The position numbers and the translations under genes were made by a program. A stretch of 64,000 nucleotides of DNA. Source: Topomyia yanbarensis. Taxonomy: Eukaryota > Arthropoda > Insecta > Diptera > Culicidae. The DNA lies in contig NC_080672.1 in assembly GCF_030247195.1 (NCBI RefSeq), positions 190,209,471-190,273,470 of the forward strand, in the 5' to 3' direction. The number at the start of each line of letters is the position of its first letter. Position 1 is the stretch's first letter. This document shows positions 33,544-43,865 of this stretch, one piece after another. The notes under the pieces were generated by a model. The model searched no databases, was not told the origin of the DNA, and was given only the letters and a program-made list of their open reading frames with translations.

Positions 33544-36500
33544 TTATGCTGGTTTAAGGAGATTTGCTGGCCAAACTCCGAGATTTTTACCTGCTAAATC
33601 CTCCAGCTGGTAGGAGGATACACCTTTTTTTGAGACAATTTTTGCCGGTAAGTATTGTGGTCCAAATTTAGCATTGTAAGACTCGAGTGCATTCGACAAC
33701 TTCATGTTTCGACGGTATACCATTTGTCCTGTTTCAAAAGGTTTGGAGAACTTTCGATGACGCAAGTTGTACTGATGTCGAATGCCCTCGCCTGCCTTTG
33801 CCAAATTTTTGACCACAATCTCCCGGATTTTGTCTATCTGTTGGTGTCTTGTTTCTAGGTCACCCTCACCGGAAATCCTGCTGAAGTCATCGGCAGATGC
33901 CATTTCACACCCGTGTATAATGAAATGTGGACTAAACCCAGTGGAGGAATGAACGGTAGTATTTAGGATGCGCTCCACATCGGTGATGTGGACATCCCAG
34001 TTGCGCTGCTCGGTTCGAGCATATGCCCGGATTGCGGTGTTTATCGAGCGATTTGTTCGCTCCACTGGGTTAGCCTGCGAATGATAGCGGGAGTTCAGCC
34101 AATGTTTGACGTTGGTTTCTTTTATGAATTGACTGAACTCCTTCGAGGTGAAAGTGGAGGCATTGTCGCTTAGCAGAATTTCCGGGCTGCCATGGCGATT
34201 GAACCACTGTTCGCGCAGTATCGTACAGAGTGACGTACTAGCGATTTTGCGAACGGGGGTTAACATGACGTACTTACTGAATACGTCGAGGACGACAAGC
34301 AAGTGTTGATTGCCACGTTTGCTTTTTGGAAGAGGACCAATATAGTCCACAGAAACCATTCGCCATGGTGCATTAGCCGCACGCGACTTACCCATTTCGG
34401 GCTGGACTGGGACGAAAGGAGCTTTGATTTCCTTGCACGTCCCACATTCTCGAATAAACTTTCGTACTTCAGATCCCATACGAGGCCAGTAATATCGTAA
34501 CTGCACTTCGTGGATCGTTTTATCGTATCCCACGTGAAGCAAATTTTCGTGGGTACGTTGAATCAAATCTTGACGGAACTCGGGTGCTGGGACGAGTTTC
34601 CAACTGAACCGCGAGTCGCACGGAACAACTTTCGAGTTTACATACTTGAAAAGTTGATCATTTTCTACTTTGAAGTCGGCATAGTCGTCAGGATTTTGGA
34701 TAACTTTTGACTTCATGGAACAGTACCAGTCTGAGGTGGACAAAGCTGAAACGGCTGCTACGGCCCGGGATAACGCATCAGGAACGACATTGTCCTTGCC
34801 TTTCCGGTGCTCAATAGACATGTCGTAGAGTTGTAATTCTAAACTCCAACGACTCAAACGTGAACTGGTTTTCCATTTAGTCTTCAGTATCCATGTAATC
34901 GCTGACGAATCAGTGACCAGTCGAAAATGATAACCTTCCAAGTAACCTCGAAAGTGTTCAACCGCCATTATCACCGCCAGACCTTCCTTCTCAGTTGCAT
35001 GGTAGTTCCTTTGGGGAGTGGTCAGTTTGTGCGAAAAGTAAGCAACTACTTTCTCGCCCTCGGGATACTCCTGCACCAGAACAGCAGCGACTGCTACGTC
35101 ACTAGCGTCTGTCTGAAGGATGAACTCTTTGGAGAAGTCTGGTGGGACTAAAACTGGAGGAGTGACTAGAAGTTCCTTAATTTTAAGGAACGCGAGTTCT
35201 GCCTCGGAGTTCCAAACTAAGCTCTTGGTTTTCGTTTTGAGCAGATCGCTCAAGGGAGCAGTGACCTCACTGAACCGATCAATGAAGCGGCGGTAATAAC
35301 CGCACATACCGAGGAAACGACGAAGTTTCGTCACGGTAACCGGTCTCTCGTAGTCGAGAATCGGCTGAATTTTGTCAGGATTGACCTTGAGTCCGTCCCG
35401 ATTCAACAAATATCCAAGAAACTTTAGTTCGGGGACTCCAAAACGGGATTTTTCCAAATTGATGGTTAGGTTGGCTCTTGCTAGACAATCGGCCACTGCT
35501 TTGAGCAACTGTATGTGATGCTCAAACGTTTCGCTTACGACGATGATGTCATCTAGGTAGACGAAAACGTAAGGTTCCCATTTACCGCGTCCTAGAACCT
35601 GGTCCATCAGTCGCGCCAGAGTAGCGGGGCTGTTGACGAGACCAAATGGTAGACGAGTAAATTGGAACATACCCCTGCCGGGAACACTGAAAGCGGTATA
35701 TTTGCGACTATCCTTAGCCAGGGGTACCTGGAGAAAGGCCTCCTTCAAGTCTATGGTAGACAGGTACTTTGCCTTGGGTAAGCCGCCCAATATTCGCCCA
35801 GGGTGGGGCAGAGGGTATGCATCCCGTACAGTACGCTCATTGAGAGGCCTAGCGTCTAGACAAAGGCGGATTGAGTCGTCTGGTTTCGTGACCGCCACAA
35901 TATTAAGCGACCAATCCGAATCAGACTCCTCGATAATTCCCATAGACCGCCATCGGTCAACCTCTTCCCAGACCTTTGACAGTTTCTTTGGGCTCATGTG
36001 ATAAGGATATCGGCAAACGGGTGCCGCACCTTGGAATTCATCTTTGATGACAATCCTGTGCTCTGTGAATGAGGTTGGGCTTAGCTTTCCGGGCTCTACT
36101 GCCTGGAAACACTTCTTTACTTCTTCTACGCGCGCTAACTGTTCCAAAGTGAGAATCGACTCACGCGGTACTTCATCTTCTTCATCGTCTTCTGATTCCT
36201 GACCTGAGTTCAACAGAGCACAGTTTTGTATCTCAGGAGAAATCCCAAAGGCGCGCCAAAAGTCCATACCTAGAATGGAGTTGACGGTCAGATGCTCTAC
36301 TACAAGAGTGCATAGGACCTTTGTCAAATTTTGAAAAGTATACGGGAGATACGCTTGTCCAATGATTGGTAAGGATTGACCATTTGCAGAACGTAGTTCG
36401 AATGGTCGTTCCAACCTTTTCAAGGGACTTTTCGAAAACTTTCGGTATAGCTTTTTAGTTATAATTGTGGCGTTACTACCACTGTCGAGCAAGGCTTTGA

Positions 36501-36723
36501 AGGATTTGCCATACACAGCGACAATTGCAAATGGACGGTTATCGAACGGGTCGTCAAGGACGATGGTTTCGACAGACAACGAATTATCATAGTCCTCATC
36601 ACAAGCCGGTCGAAAACTGTCGTAAATCAGGGGATGGATTGTTAGTTGTTCTTTGGAGCGCTGCTTTACTGCCAACTGCGACTTCAGTTGGTTCTGATCC
36701 CGTTTTTTAGGCAGTAAGGGCAA
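33544..36723 (-). CDS. pol: gypsy element 2 Pol polyprotein (protease, RT, RNase H, integrase)
   Basis: 1059 codons open. Protease ALLDSGSNATII (Asp about 80). RT with VPGRGMFQFTRLPFGL and catalytic VYLDDIIVV (about 389-392). RNase H with LQTDASD (539), YHATEKEG, RLVTDSS and VPDALSR. Integrase zinc-binding HHCC (His 725 and 730, Cys 760 and 763). Integrase core Asp 793 (VDYIG), Asp 853 (SDNAS) and Glu 888 (VERTN), a DD35E spacing. C-terminal FGPQYLPAKI, a GPY/F-like module. No internal stop or shift. It is expressed by -1 frameshifting from gag, so the ATG at 36723 is probably not used as a start. Confidence 0.95.
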   Translation of the reverse strand: MPLLPKKRDQNQLKSQLAVKQRSKEQLTIHPLIYDSFRPACDEDYDNSLSVETIVLDDPFDNRPFAIVAVYGKSFKALLDSGSNATIITKKLYRKFSKSPLKRLERPFELRSANGQSLPIIGQAYLPYTFQNLTKVLCTLVVEHLTVNSILGMDFWRAFGISPEIQNCALLNSGQESEDDEEDEVPRESILTLEQLARVEEVKKCFQAVEPGKLSPTSFTEHRIVIKDEFQGAAPVCRYPYHMSPKKLSKVWEEVDRWRSMGIIEESDSDWSLNIVAVTKPDDSIRLCLDARPLNERTVRDAYPLPHPGRILGGLPKAKYLSTIDLKEAFLQVPLAKDSRKYTAFSVPGRGMFQFTRLPFGLVNSPATLARLMDQVLGRGKWEPYVFVYLDDIIVVSETFEHHIQLLKAVADCLARANLTINLEKSRFGVPELKFLGYLLNRDGLKVNPDKIQPILDYERPVTVTKLRRFLGMCGYYRRFIDRFSEVTAPLSDLLKTKTKSLVWNSEAELAFLKIKELLVTPPVLVPPDFSKEFILQTDASDVAVAAVLVQEYPEGEKVVAYFSHKLTTPQRNYHATEKEGLAVIMAVEHFRGYLEGYHFRLVTDSSAITWILKTKWKTSSRLSRWSLELQLYDMSIEHRKGKDNVVPDALSRAVAAVSALSTSDWYCSMKSKVIQNPDDYADFKVENDQLFKYVNSKVVPCDSRFSWKLVPAPEFRQDLIQRTHENLLHVGYDKTIHEVQLRYYWPRMGSEVRKFIRECGTCKEIKAPFVPVQPEMGKSRAANAPWRMVSVDYIGPLPKSKRGNQHLLVVLDVFSKYVMLTPVRKIASTSLCTILREQWFNRHGSPEILLSDNASTFTSKEFSQFIKETNVKHWLNSRYHSQANPVERTNRSINTAIRAYARTEQRNWDVHITDVERILNTTVHSSTGFSPHFIIHGCEMASADDFSRISGEGDLETRHQQIDKIREIVVKNLAKAGEGIRHQYNLRHRKFSKPFETGQMVYRRNMKLSNALESYNAKFGPQYLPAKIVSKKGVSSYQLEDLAGKNLGVWPANLLKPA

Positions 36724-38858
36724 CGAGAAACATCAAAGCCTTTAAACCCACACACGATACAGAAGACCCGTTTTGGTTTCCGGCATTCCTCATATCCGTG
36801 TCCTTTGTCTCCACAATTGTAGCAGACGCCGAGCACGGGAGGACGATGCTTTTCCACCAAATACTCCAGACACATTATAGGTTTCTGCGGTGGTTCGATT
36901 GGTTTTTGATTGTTTCCCTCGAGATTCTTGCCATCCTGATTCCCTTGCTGTTTCTTTTTCTGGTTGTCAGGAGGCTTGCTTGAATCAAGACCTGCCGGTT
37001 TGGCATTCTTGTTCCAAAACGTTTTGGATTTTGCGTTGCCGTTATTCTGTCCACCTCCCTTTTGGTTTCGATTATTTTGTTTTTGTTTGTTTTGTGGTGG
37101 ATTATCAGAATAAGCAGCAACTTCCCGAGAAGAACCGAAAACTTTCTGATAAATCGGCGTCTTGGAGGCGTCGATCGATTTACCAAGACTCATCAATTCT
37201 GAAAGCGTGTTCACTGGCCTGAGGATTAGCATTTGTTTATAGTCGGCTTTCAGGTTCCGCTTGAGCACGTCGAGTTTTTCGCTCGGTGCCATTGGAACCG
37301 TCATAGCACGAAATATTTTTTCCATTTCCAGGAAGTATTCCTGGAAAGATTCGTTACGCATCTGCCGGCGCTGGAGAGCCTTCATTTTGAGCGTAGCATC
37401 AAGTTCAGGATGTACGAAATTTACCTTGAGCTCGCAAACAAGATGGTTCCAGTTAAACAACCGGTTTTGCGCACGCATAGCCTGATACCAGGTCAAAGCA
37501 TTGCCAGTGAACAGATGCATCGCAGAATTGAAAAGTTCTTCTTCGCACATTTGTTCACACGCAGCGTAATTTGCTACGGTGTCCAAAAACTCATTAAGTC
37601 CAGTTCCTTCATCAGTTCCAGCATACTTCCGAATCTTCCAATCAGCGACGCGTTGCGGGTTTCGCGAGTAATTCCTGGGGGCCACCATCGATCCGTTTCC
37701 CGCATGGGTGGATATCGAAAAGTTCGGATATGATGGTCCCGCCAGCTGTTCGGTCAATTCAGGAACGTAAGGCTGGTTCTGAGTTTGGTACGGGGCTGTG
37801 AATCCAGTATTCTGTTTCGGTTTCTCGATAGGAAGTGATGGACATAGATTTTGTTGACCCGAGAATCCTCGCTTCAACACAAATTGATCGGGACTGGGCG
37901 CCAGTGTTGGGCGAGGAATCTCTGGTGCATCAAATGAATCGGGTACGTCCATCAAACGCAAATCTTCCAGATCGGTCTGCAGATCCTTCTCGGAAGCACT
38001 TTCCTTCTGATGTACTAGTGCCCGAAGTTCACTGACGGATTCACGAAGTGAGACAACTTCTTGAACTGTCTTTCTCAAAACTGACGAAATTGTTGTCAGT
38101 GAAGCAATCCCACCCATTAGCGTTTCAGTAGCTTTTGAAAAAGCATCAGACCCCTGAGACGCTAGGGCTCTATTATCGTCGGATTGCTGTCGCAATTGTC
38201 GAATCTCGTCCCTCATCTCGCACAAGACACGCAACAGGTCGTCTCCTACGAGCTGTTTGGAAAGAGATCCTTCGTTATCGGAAGGATTGGATCCCTGTGG
38301 AATTGCAGGTACGTCTGTACTCAGCAAATCTCCCAAAATCTCTCCATCCTCCCCTTCTTGGTTGTCGGGAGGAAGTGCTGCCTGTTCGTCACTGAAATGA
38401 CTGGCATAAACTGCTAGAACTTCCTCCAGCAACCCCGAAATTTCCTGGTTGACCTCCCCTGCCGCATAATTTCGGATAACCTGGAGCCTAGACCCCAAAT
38501 GAAGCAACCGTGTTCGGTAAATCTCCTTGTTTGGGCACCGGTACTGGAGATCTTCCTTGATTGTTAGTAATTTACCAAGGCAGATCTCCTTTTCTTCACC
38601 CACGTCACCCCGGAAATTGCGAACTAATTCCCTCCGAGACGACCGCTCATGCGACAAAATTCCCCGAAGACGCCGCTGCCGCTGGACACCCGAAAGATCC
38701 GAATCAGGAGAGAAAAAAATGCTTCGAGATAGCAACTCAAAATCCAGCTCATCGAAATGCAAATGATCGACGCGCATGAACACACACGCTTGGTTGAATT
38801 TCTCCAACGCCATCATAACTTGCGCTATATTGGAAGAAATCACCAAAACACAAAGCAT
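36684..38858 (-). CDS. gag: gypsy element 2 Gag polyprotein
   Basis: 724 codons from the first ATG. Conservation with element 1 starts only around VDHLHFDELDFELL, so a later ATG (for example 38816, MALEKFNQ) may be the real start. The N-terminal helical region is followed by an acidic/Pro linker and a capsid-like core (DWKIRKYAGTDEGTGLNEFL, ALTWYQAMRA, ESFQEYFLEMEKIF). A basic Gln/Asn/Lys-rich stretch then leads to nucleocapsid knuckles: CYNCGDKGHGYEEC (about 679-692, canonical CX2CX4HX4C) and CIVCGFKGFDVSRC (about 700-713, Phe in place of His). It ends in a stop 22 bases beyond the slippery site that feeds pol. The protein packages element RNA. Confidence 0.93.
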   Translation of the reverse strand: MLCVLVISSNIAQVMMALEKFNQACVFMRVDHLHFDELDFELLSRSIFFSPDSDLSGVQRQRRLRGILSHERSSRRELVRNFRGDVGEEKEICLGKLLTIKEDLQYRCPNKEIYRTRLLHLGSRLQVIRNYAAGEVNQEISGLLEEVLAVYASHFSDEQAALPPDNQEGEDGEILGDLLSTDVPAIPQGSNPSDNEGSLSKQLVGDDLLRVLCEMRDEIRQLRQQSDDNRALASQGSDAFSKATETLMGGIASLTTISSVLRKTVQEVVSLRESVSELRALVHQKESASEKDLQTDLEDLRLMDVPDSFDAPEIPRPTLAPSPDQFVLKRGFSGQQNLCPSLPIEKPKQNTGFTAPYQTQNQPYVPELTEQLAGPSYPNFSISTHAGNGSMVAPRNYSRNPQRVADWKIRKYAGTDEGTGLNEFLDTVANYAACEQMCEEELFNSAMHLFTGNALTWYQAMRAQNRLFNWNHLVCELKVNFVHPELDATLKMKALQRRQMRNESFQEYFLEMEKIFRAMTVPMAPSEKLDVLKRNLKADYKQMLILRPVNTLSELMSLGKSIDASKTPIYQKVFGSSREVAAYSDNPPQNKQKQNNRNQKGGGQNNGNAKSKTFWNKNAKPAGLDSSKPPDNQKKKQQGNQDGKNLEGNNQKPIEPPQKPIMCLEYLVEKHRPPVLGVCYNCGDKGHGYEECRKPKRVFCIVCGFKGFDVSRCPYCLKNGIRTN
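36702..36708 (-). promoter_or_regulatory. -1 ribosomal frameshift slippery heptamer A-AAA-AAC
   Basis: On the minus strand gag codons read CTA AAA AAC GGG, giving the heptamer A AAA AAC in canonical X XXY YYZ phase, 16 bases before the gag stop TGA (36684-36686). Slipping back one base enters the pol frame (AAA CGG GAT CAG), which is open for the full 1059-codon ORF. A downstream pseudoknot was not assessed. Confidence 0.8.
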
Positions 38859-39248
38859 GTAAGTACTGACACGGTATTATTTTCGATTTTTCGCCCACTA
38901 ACGATTCCCTTAAAATTTCAGGAAATCAAGCTGTTCCAAAAATGTCTCAAACCGGATTGAGAATTCAAGGCGATTGGCCACCGCAACCGAATAATAACAC
39001 CAACCTTCAAACTACTCGTCCGGCAGACCAAACACAAACAACGCAATCCACAAATTCGGACAAAAAAAGAAAATGCAAAAATCAAAAAACAATACCAAAA
39101 ATGTAAATAAATAAATAATATGACCGCGGAACAATATTGCGGAAGAAACCTCACCACTGTTCTACGAAAATCCTCTATTTAGTAGAAGCACCCCACACTC
39201 CGGAAGAAAAAAATATTTTCCAAAATTGGAAAATATTTTTTTCAGTGT

Positions 39249-39268
39249 GTTTTGCGCTGTGCGCCAAA
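39249..39268 (-). other. Primer binding site of gypsy element 2
   Basis: Two bases inside the LTR end the minus strand reads TGGCGCACAGCGC. TGGCGCA starts are seen in Drosophila gypsy-group elements primed by tRNA-Ser; which tRNA primes this one is not settled from the sequence. The site differs from the TGGCGCCCAACC of element 1, so the two relatives use different primers. Confidence 0.55.
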
Positions 39269-40380
39269 TGTAAGTAGGGGTTTTCCCGCTACTCGGGTTC
39301 TTATTTGCCCGGCGTACCCTTCGTTTCAGGGCGGCCTAGGTGCTTCTACAGAATTTCGGATTTTCGTTTCACAAGAAAAAAAGTAAACAAACAAAATAAA
39401 TTATTAAATTTACCGACTTTTATTCTCCGCTACTCTCTCAACTACTGCTGCTGCTGGTGATCTGCTACTGCTGGCGGAAAGGCGGGCGGTTTCCTCCGAC
39501 CGGCCGGGACAACAACGGCCGCGTTCTCCTTTGAACGTTGGCTGCTCCGGCAGCGGTCCTTGACAATTAGCTAGGGAGGTGAGCTTGGCTCCTTTGTTGG
39601 AACCTCCCTAGCGACGTTGGTGACTAATCACCGGACCCACTTGCTCCCCGCAAGGAATCCCAGAAGACACCGCAGTGTTCTTCCCAGGTGGAGCCGTTGT
39701 CCTACCTGCTTCCCTCTCCTTGGCTGTTAGCTGCAGAGGAGAGCAAGGCTCGTTCGACTTATCCTCTGCAGCGAGAGGGGCGGGTGCGTCGGATCCTTAA
39801 CGGTTAGCCGGGGAAGCGAAAGCTCCTTGTGAATTAGCTTCCCCCGACGGCGATCCAGCACCACTAAACAAATGAGCACCCGGATCACGGACCGGCACTT
39901 TCGACGGAAATCGACCGTCGCACACGCGCACTGAACGTTCGTTACGGTGGCGGGAAACTGTCCCGAAATAAAAACAATAATTTTCTGGACGTCTTTTCGT
40001 TGCCGTGGTCCGTCACTTTCTGTCCATCTCAATGGCCGCCTTTTTCACTCCACCAAACAACCACCAAAAAACACACCGCCGCATAGCTGTCATTGCCATG
40101 GTACAGCATAGTTAGCAATCACTTTTACAGCGAGAGGAGAGCGGAGACCTACCTAAACCCTATGTTACTAATTCACAAACGTAAAACAAAAATTATCTAA
40201 CCTATCTGTACGAGTAAAACCGTTCACAAACGCGAAAATGAACAAAAATTTACAACTAAATGTGAACGGTACCGAACAGCGGTGAGCATAATTTTACGTA
40301 AACAATACACTCTACGGAGTGTATACGAAAAAAAGGGTATATTTCCACCCAGTGCAAAATTGTTACCCTGGCGGGTTACA
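39269..40380 (-). repeat. 5' LTR of gypsy element 2
   Basis: 1112 bp. Compared with the 3' LTR I see one substitution near its left end (GGTTTTCCC versus GGTTTGCCC) and one in ATTCACAAACG versus ATTCAAAAACG. The ATCT duplication follows at 40381-40384. Confidence 0.93.
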
Positions 40381-41216
40381 ATCTATCAACTGCGAATATA
40401 ACAGATTTATGAGAAAATTCGAGAAATTGTTGATGTTTGTTCGATGGGACGGATTCTTGAATATTTCATGTTTTTTCTGTTACACATTTTTTCCAAATTT
40501 GATTAAATTTTAAGGAGGAAATTAACAATATTTTTTCATTAAAGTTTTTAGATATTTCAAGGATTATCTAAAACACATTCACATCACTTGACAGTTCAAC
40601 CATTAAATATACTCAAGTAAACTCAATCACTTTTTATGGAGAGGATAAAATAAAAAAGTCGCGATAGTTTAGAAATTTAAAAAACGCACAAACTAGAAAG
40701 CCACAAACTGGATAATGTTTAGGTGGTCATAAAAACCTGCATAAATTGGAGAAATCGCACTGACAGTTTAACTAAGATCCTCAAAATACACTACGAAAAT
40801 TTTGGAGATCAGTATAATATATCAGATAGTTTTTTGTGACCCGAAAATTCGTTTTCGCAATATGCAGCATAGATTAGAGGAAAATTAATTATATACTCAT
40901 TAGACTAAGCCATGAAAACTAGTTTTAAAATGCTTTTTGATTTCAATTCGCGTATCTTTATTTCATCTGGACTGCTTGATACTTCCTGCATATTCTTCGA
41001 AATAAGTTTTATAGGAAAATTATAATCTTTAGATTTTTTCTTTGATAACTTCACGATTCCAAAGCTTGTTATGATAATGGCTTTAACATTTAAATCATAC
41101 GCCTCCAACTCGAAGTAATGTGTCAGACGAGTGTCTCAGAAAATAGGCAATGTCATCTCTTAATCCAACTGTAACCAAGTAAGTCAATCAAACACCTCAC
41201 TGACAAGTTCTCCGAC

Positions 41217-41466
41217 CAGGAGCAGATCCAGAAAAAATTTTTGGAGGGGATCCAAAATTTCGACTTTAAAATGTTCATTGTACAATACGTAATATGTAAT
41301 ATCCTCATTTAATTAAAATCAGTTTTGGTAATCGAATCTGGTTTGCAAAGATTTTGAACTTAGAATGAATTTAAAAACGAAACTTTTTTGAAAATTATCA
41401 TGATGTTAAAAATTTTCGGGGGGGGGGGTCCTGACCCCCAAGACCCTCCCCCTGGATCCGCCACTG
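41217..41466. mobile_element. hAT MITE with 8-bp target duplication
   Basis: The right terminus, read in reverse, is CAGTGGCGGATCCAGGGGGA; the left terminus is CAGGAGCAGATCCAG. The perfect 8-bp duplication TCTCCGAC sits at 41209-41216 and 41467-41474. CAG ends with 8-bp TSDs identify hAT. 250 bp, non-coding, contains a G run. It is nested in the TA-flanked element. Confidence 0.85.
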
Positions 41467-41861
41467 TCTCCGACCAATTGCATCTAAAACTTGTCCATAC
41501 TCAAAACGCGAAATTTTGAAAATCCAAATGAAAAAAATCAAAAACTTAGAAAATTCGCTTTAAAAAGTTGAATTACGACGCATAAAAAGAGACCTCAGTG
41601 TATAAGCAAATATACTGTCATTTGTGTAGCCGTTAGCGTTCAAAGATAGTTGTGAAAGAATGTATAACTTACTGTAACATCATCGTTGTATGCGTACATT
41701 AATATCATATTATTAATCCAATGATAGCACCAGAAAATATAATCTTGATATAAGCTTTCTTGCATTCCTGATCGGTATATCATAAAGATAACACAGAGAG
41801 TAATTTATATCAACATGAGATATAAATTTGATAGCTTTCTGTTATGATGTTCTGATCGGGT

Positions 41862-42914
41862 AGCCTCTTTACGCTGGAGTATCGCGTCTACATCCCTTCT
41901 CGTGATGTGGAGATCGACGGTGTGGTAAGTGATGCGGGTCTAACTATCGATGATCTGATGAATGATGGGGCTGGCCGCTTTAAGGACCCTAACCTTCAAT
42001 CAGTTAAGATTTTGGAGTGCAAGCAATTGCACTCAAAGTCCATCGAAGATGGTAATTACTATCCATCAGACTCGTTTCGCGTAACCTTCGCCGGATCTGC
42101 ACTTCCGAGCTACGTTGAAGTGGGAGGAGCTCGTCTACCTGTACGCCTGTTTGTACCGCGGGTCATGAATTGTTCTAATTGCAAGCAGCTAGGTCACACG
42201 GCCACCTACTGTAGCAACAAGCAACGGTGCGGTAAATGTGGGGAACGTCATGCGGATGATACTTGCAGTAGGCCCGCTGAGAAGTGTGTTTACTTTGGGG
42301 AGAATCCGCATGCACTTTTGACATGCCCAACGTACAAACTTCGCGCGGATAAACTGAAGCGATCCGCCAAAGATCGCTCCAGACGCTCTTAGGCAGAAAT
42401 GCTTAAAAGAGCTGTTCCACTTATCTCCGAAAACCCATTCGCTCTCTTGCCAACTGACGATAACGCCTCTAACGACCCTTGCGAGGGGCATTCTTTGGCT
42501 CCGCTTGAAAACTCTAGGAAAAGACCTAATCAAAACTCACCTGAACTTCCTCGTAAGGGTCCTAGGTTGTCCCAAACAAGGGTACAAAATAAAAATAATT
42601 CATCAACTGGAAGTGCTGGTACAAATCCGAAGATAATACCTCCTGGTTTTGGGAAATTGAGATACAACCAGGAGTTCCCAGCACTCGCAGGGGCACCAAA
42701 AATCCCAAGTGCTCCAATTTTACAGTCAGAAACTCAACCTAAAACGGGATTCCTTAAATTTTCTGACATTGTGGACTGGATATTCACAGCTTTCAACATT
42801 ACCGATCCTATGAAAAGCTTGCTGGTTGCTATTCTACCAACAGTAAGAACATTTTTAAAACAGTTGACTGAACAATGGCCCCTCCTTACAGCGATCGTAT
42901 CCTTCGATGGCTAA
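41862..42914 (+). pseudogene. LINE ORF1 C-terminal part with CCHC zinc fingers
   Basis: Continues ORF1 across the TA junction (SLFTLEYRVYIPSRDVEIDG). Zinc fingers: CSNCKQLGHTATYC (canonical CX2CX4HX4C), CGKCGERHADDTC, and a third CVYFGENPHALLTC with Phe replacing the second Cys. A single TAG stop at 42390-42392 interrupts an otherwise continuous frame that ends at TAA 42912-42914. The Pro/Ser-rich stretch after the fingers and a hydrophobic tail are usual for the family. It overlaps the ORF2 start by eight bases. Confidence 0.85.
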
Positions 42915-43385
42915 CTTATTAGACGGAATCAGGGATCTGATCACTGTTTTACAGTGGAACTGCAGAAGTATTATCCCCAAAATTGATTCATTAAAACACT
43001 TGCTAAATTACAATCATTGTGATGCATTTTCCCTATGTGAAACATGGCTAACTTCTAATATAAACCTCAACTTCCACGATTTTAACATTATCCGCTTGGA
43101 TCGAGAAGACTCATATGGGGGGGGGTACTTTTAGGGATCAAAAAGTGCTACTCTTTCAACCGAATCAACCTCCCTTCGACGCCAGGCATTGAAGTTGTCG
43201 CTTGTCAAACAACAATCAAAGGCAAAGATCTTTGCATTGCTTCTATTTACATTCCTCCTAGGGCCATGATGGGATATCGAAGATTCTCCAACGTGATTGA
43301 ACACCTTCCCTCGCCCCGCCTGCTTCTTGGAGACTAACTCTCACGGTACGGGGTGGGGCTGTCTATACGACGATAATCGACAATA
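42907..43385 (+). pseudogene. LINE ORF2 endonuclease, N-terminal part
   Basis: ATG at 42907 lies inside ATGGCTAA, overlapping the ORF1 stop. AP-endonuclease motifs are visible: VLQWNCRSI (Asn motif) and FSLCETWL (catalytic Glu). A run of nine Gs at about 43117-43125 shifts the frame. The homologous frame continues (GIKKCYSFNRI, ASIYIPPRAM, SPRLLLGD) and, after another shift, reads NSHGTGWGCLYDD up to the TA at 43384-43385. The endonuclease would nick target DNA. It is interrupted here by the 4.7-kb DNA element. Confidence 0.85.
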
Positions 43386-43865
43386 GACCTTTCTCGTCCG
43401 ACCTAACCCCCTTTTTTCTTATTTTTATTCAAAAGACTACACATTTTTAAGAATATTTCCGCTGAAATGAGACTTTTTAGAGCTATCGTGATTTTTTAAT
43501 GATTTTTTAAAATTTGAAAAATGCAGGCTGTTGAGTATTTTTTTCACCTTTGCAAGAATGGTGGGACTCAAAATATGTGTTTGGGCAGCACTGTTTTGTA
43601 TATTTTTGCTTGGCTTCCTGGCAACGCGGCAAATGAAGTGGTGAGTCGCGGTACAAAGTTCATTGGTTATGTAAACAAACTAAAGTGAACCTCTCGGTGG
43701 AGAACGTTGCATGGTAATGTTTAACCTCACTTTTTTGACAGTTCAAAGAGATTGTTTACATGATCTTGGAATTTTTGTTGATTCGATCATAGTATGAGAA
43801 ACTTGGTTTGGTTCGCTGCCAAATGTTAACACTTTCCCAACAAGGTCGCTCAGCTGTATTTTTTA

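Larger units (their letters stand above)
30558..40380 (-). mobile_element. Ty3/gypsy LTR retrotransposon 2, apparently intact and young
   Basis: Both LTRs are 1112 bp, TGTAAG...GTTACA. The target duplication ATCT is at 30554-30557 and 40381-40384. Gag (724 aa) and pol (1059 aa) are both uninterrupted and overlap with a -1 slippery site. The LTRs differ at only two positions that I could see by eye. Protease, RT, RNase H and integrase catalytic residues are all present. No env gene. The gag N terminus and the second zinc knuckle resemble those of element 1, so the two elements are relatives. Confidence 0.95.
29502..41860. mobile_element. TA-flanked TIR DNA element inserted in LINE ORF1
   Basis: Terminal inverted repeats CCCGATCAG...CTGATCGGG are flanked by TA (29500-29501 and 41861-41862). 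The arms share further ATAAC/CATGTTGATAT blocks. Deleting the element with one TA puts codon AAT next to AGC and restores the LINE ORF1 frame, which defines both ends to the base. Without the gypsy element (30558-40380) and the hAT MITE it is about 2.3 kb. I see no transposase; a 71-codon minus-strand frame at 29890-30105 is unidentified. TA targets suggest a Tc1/mariner-like origin, not proven. Confidence 0.85.
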
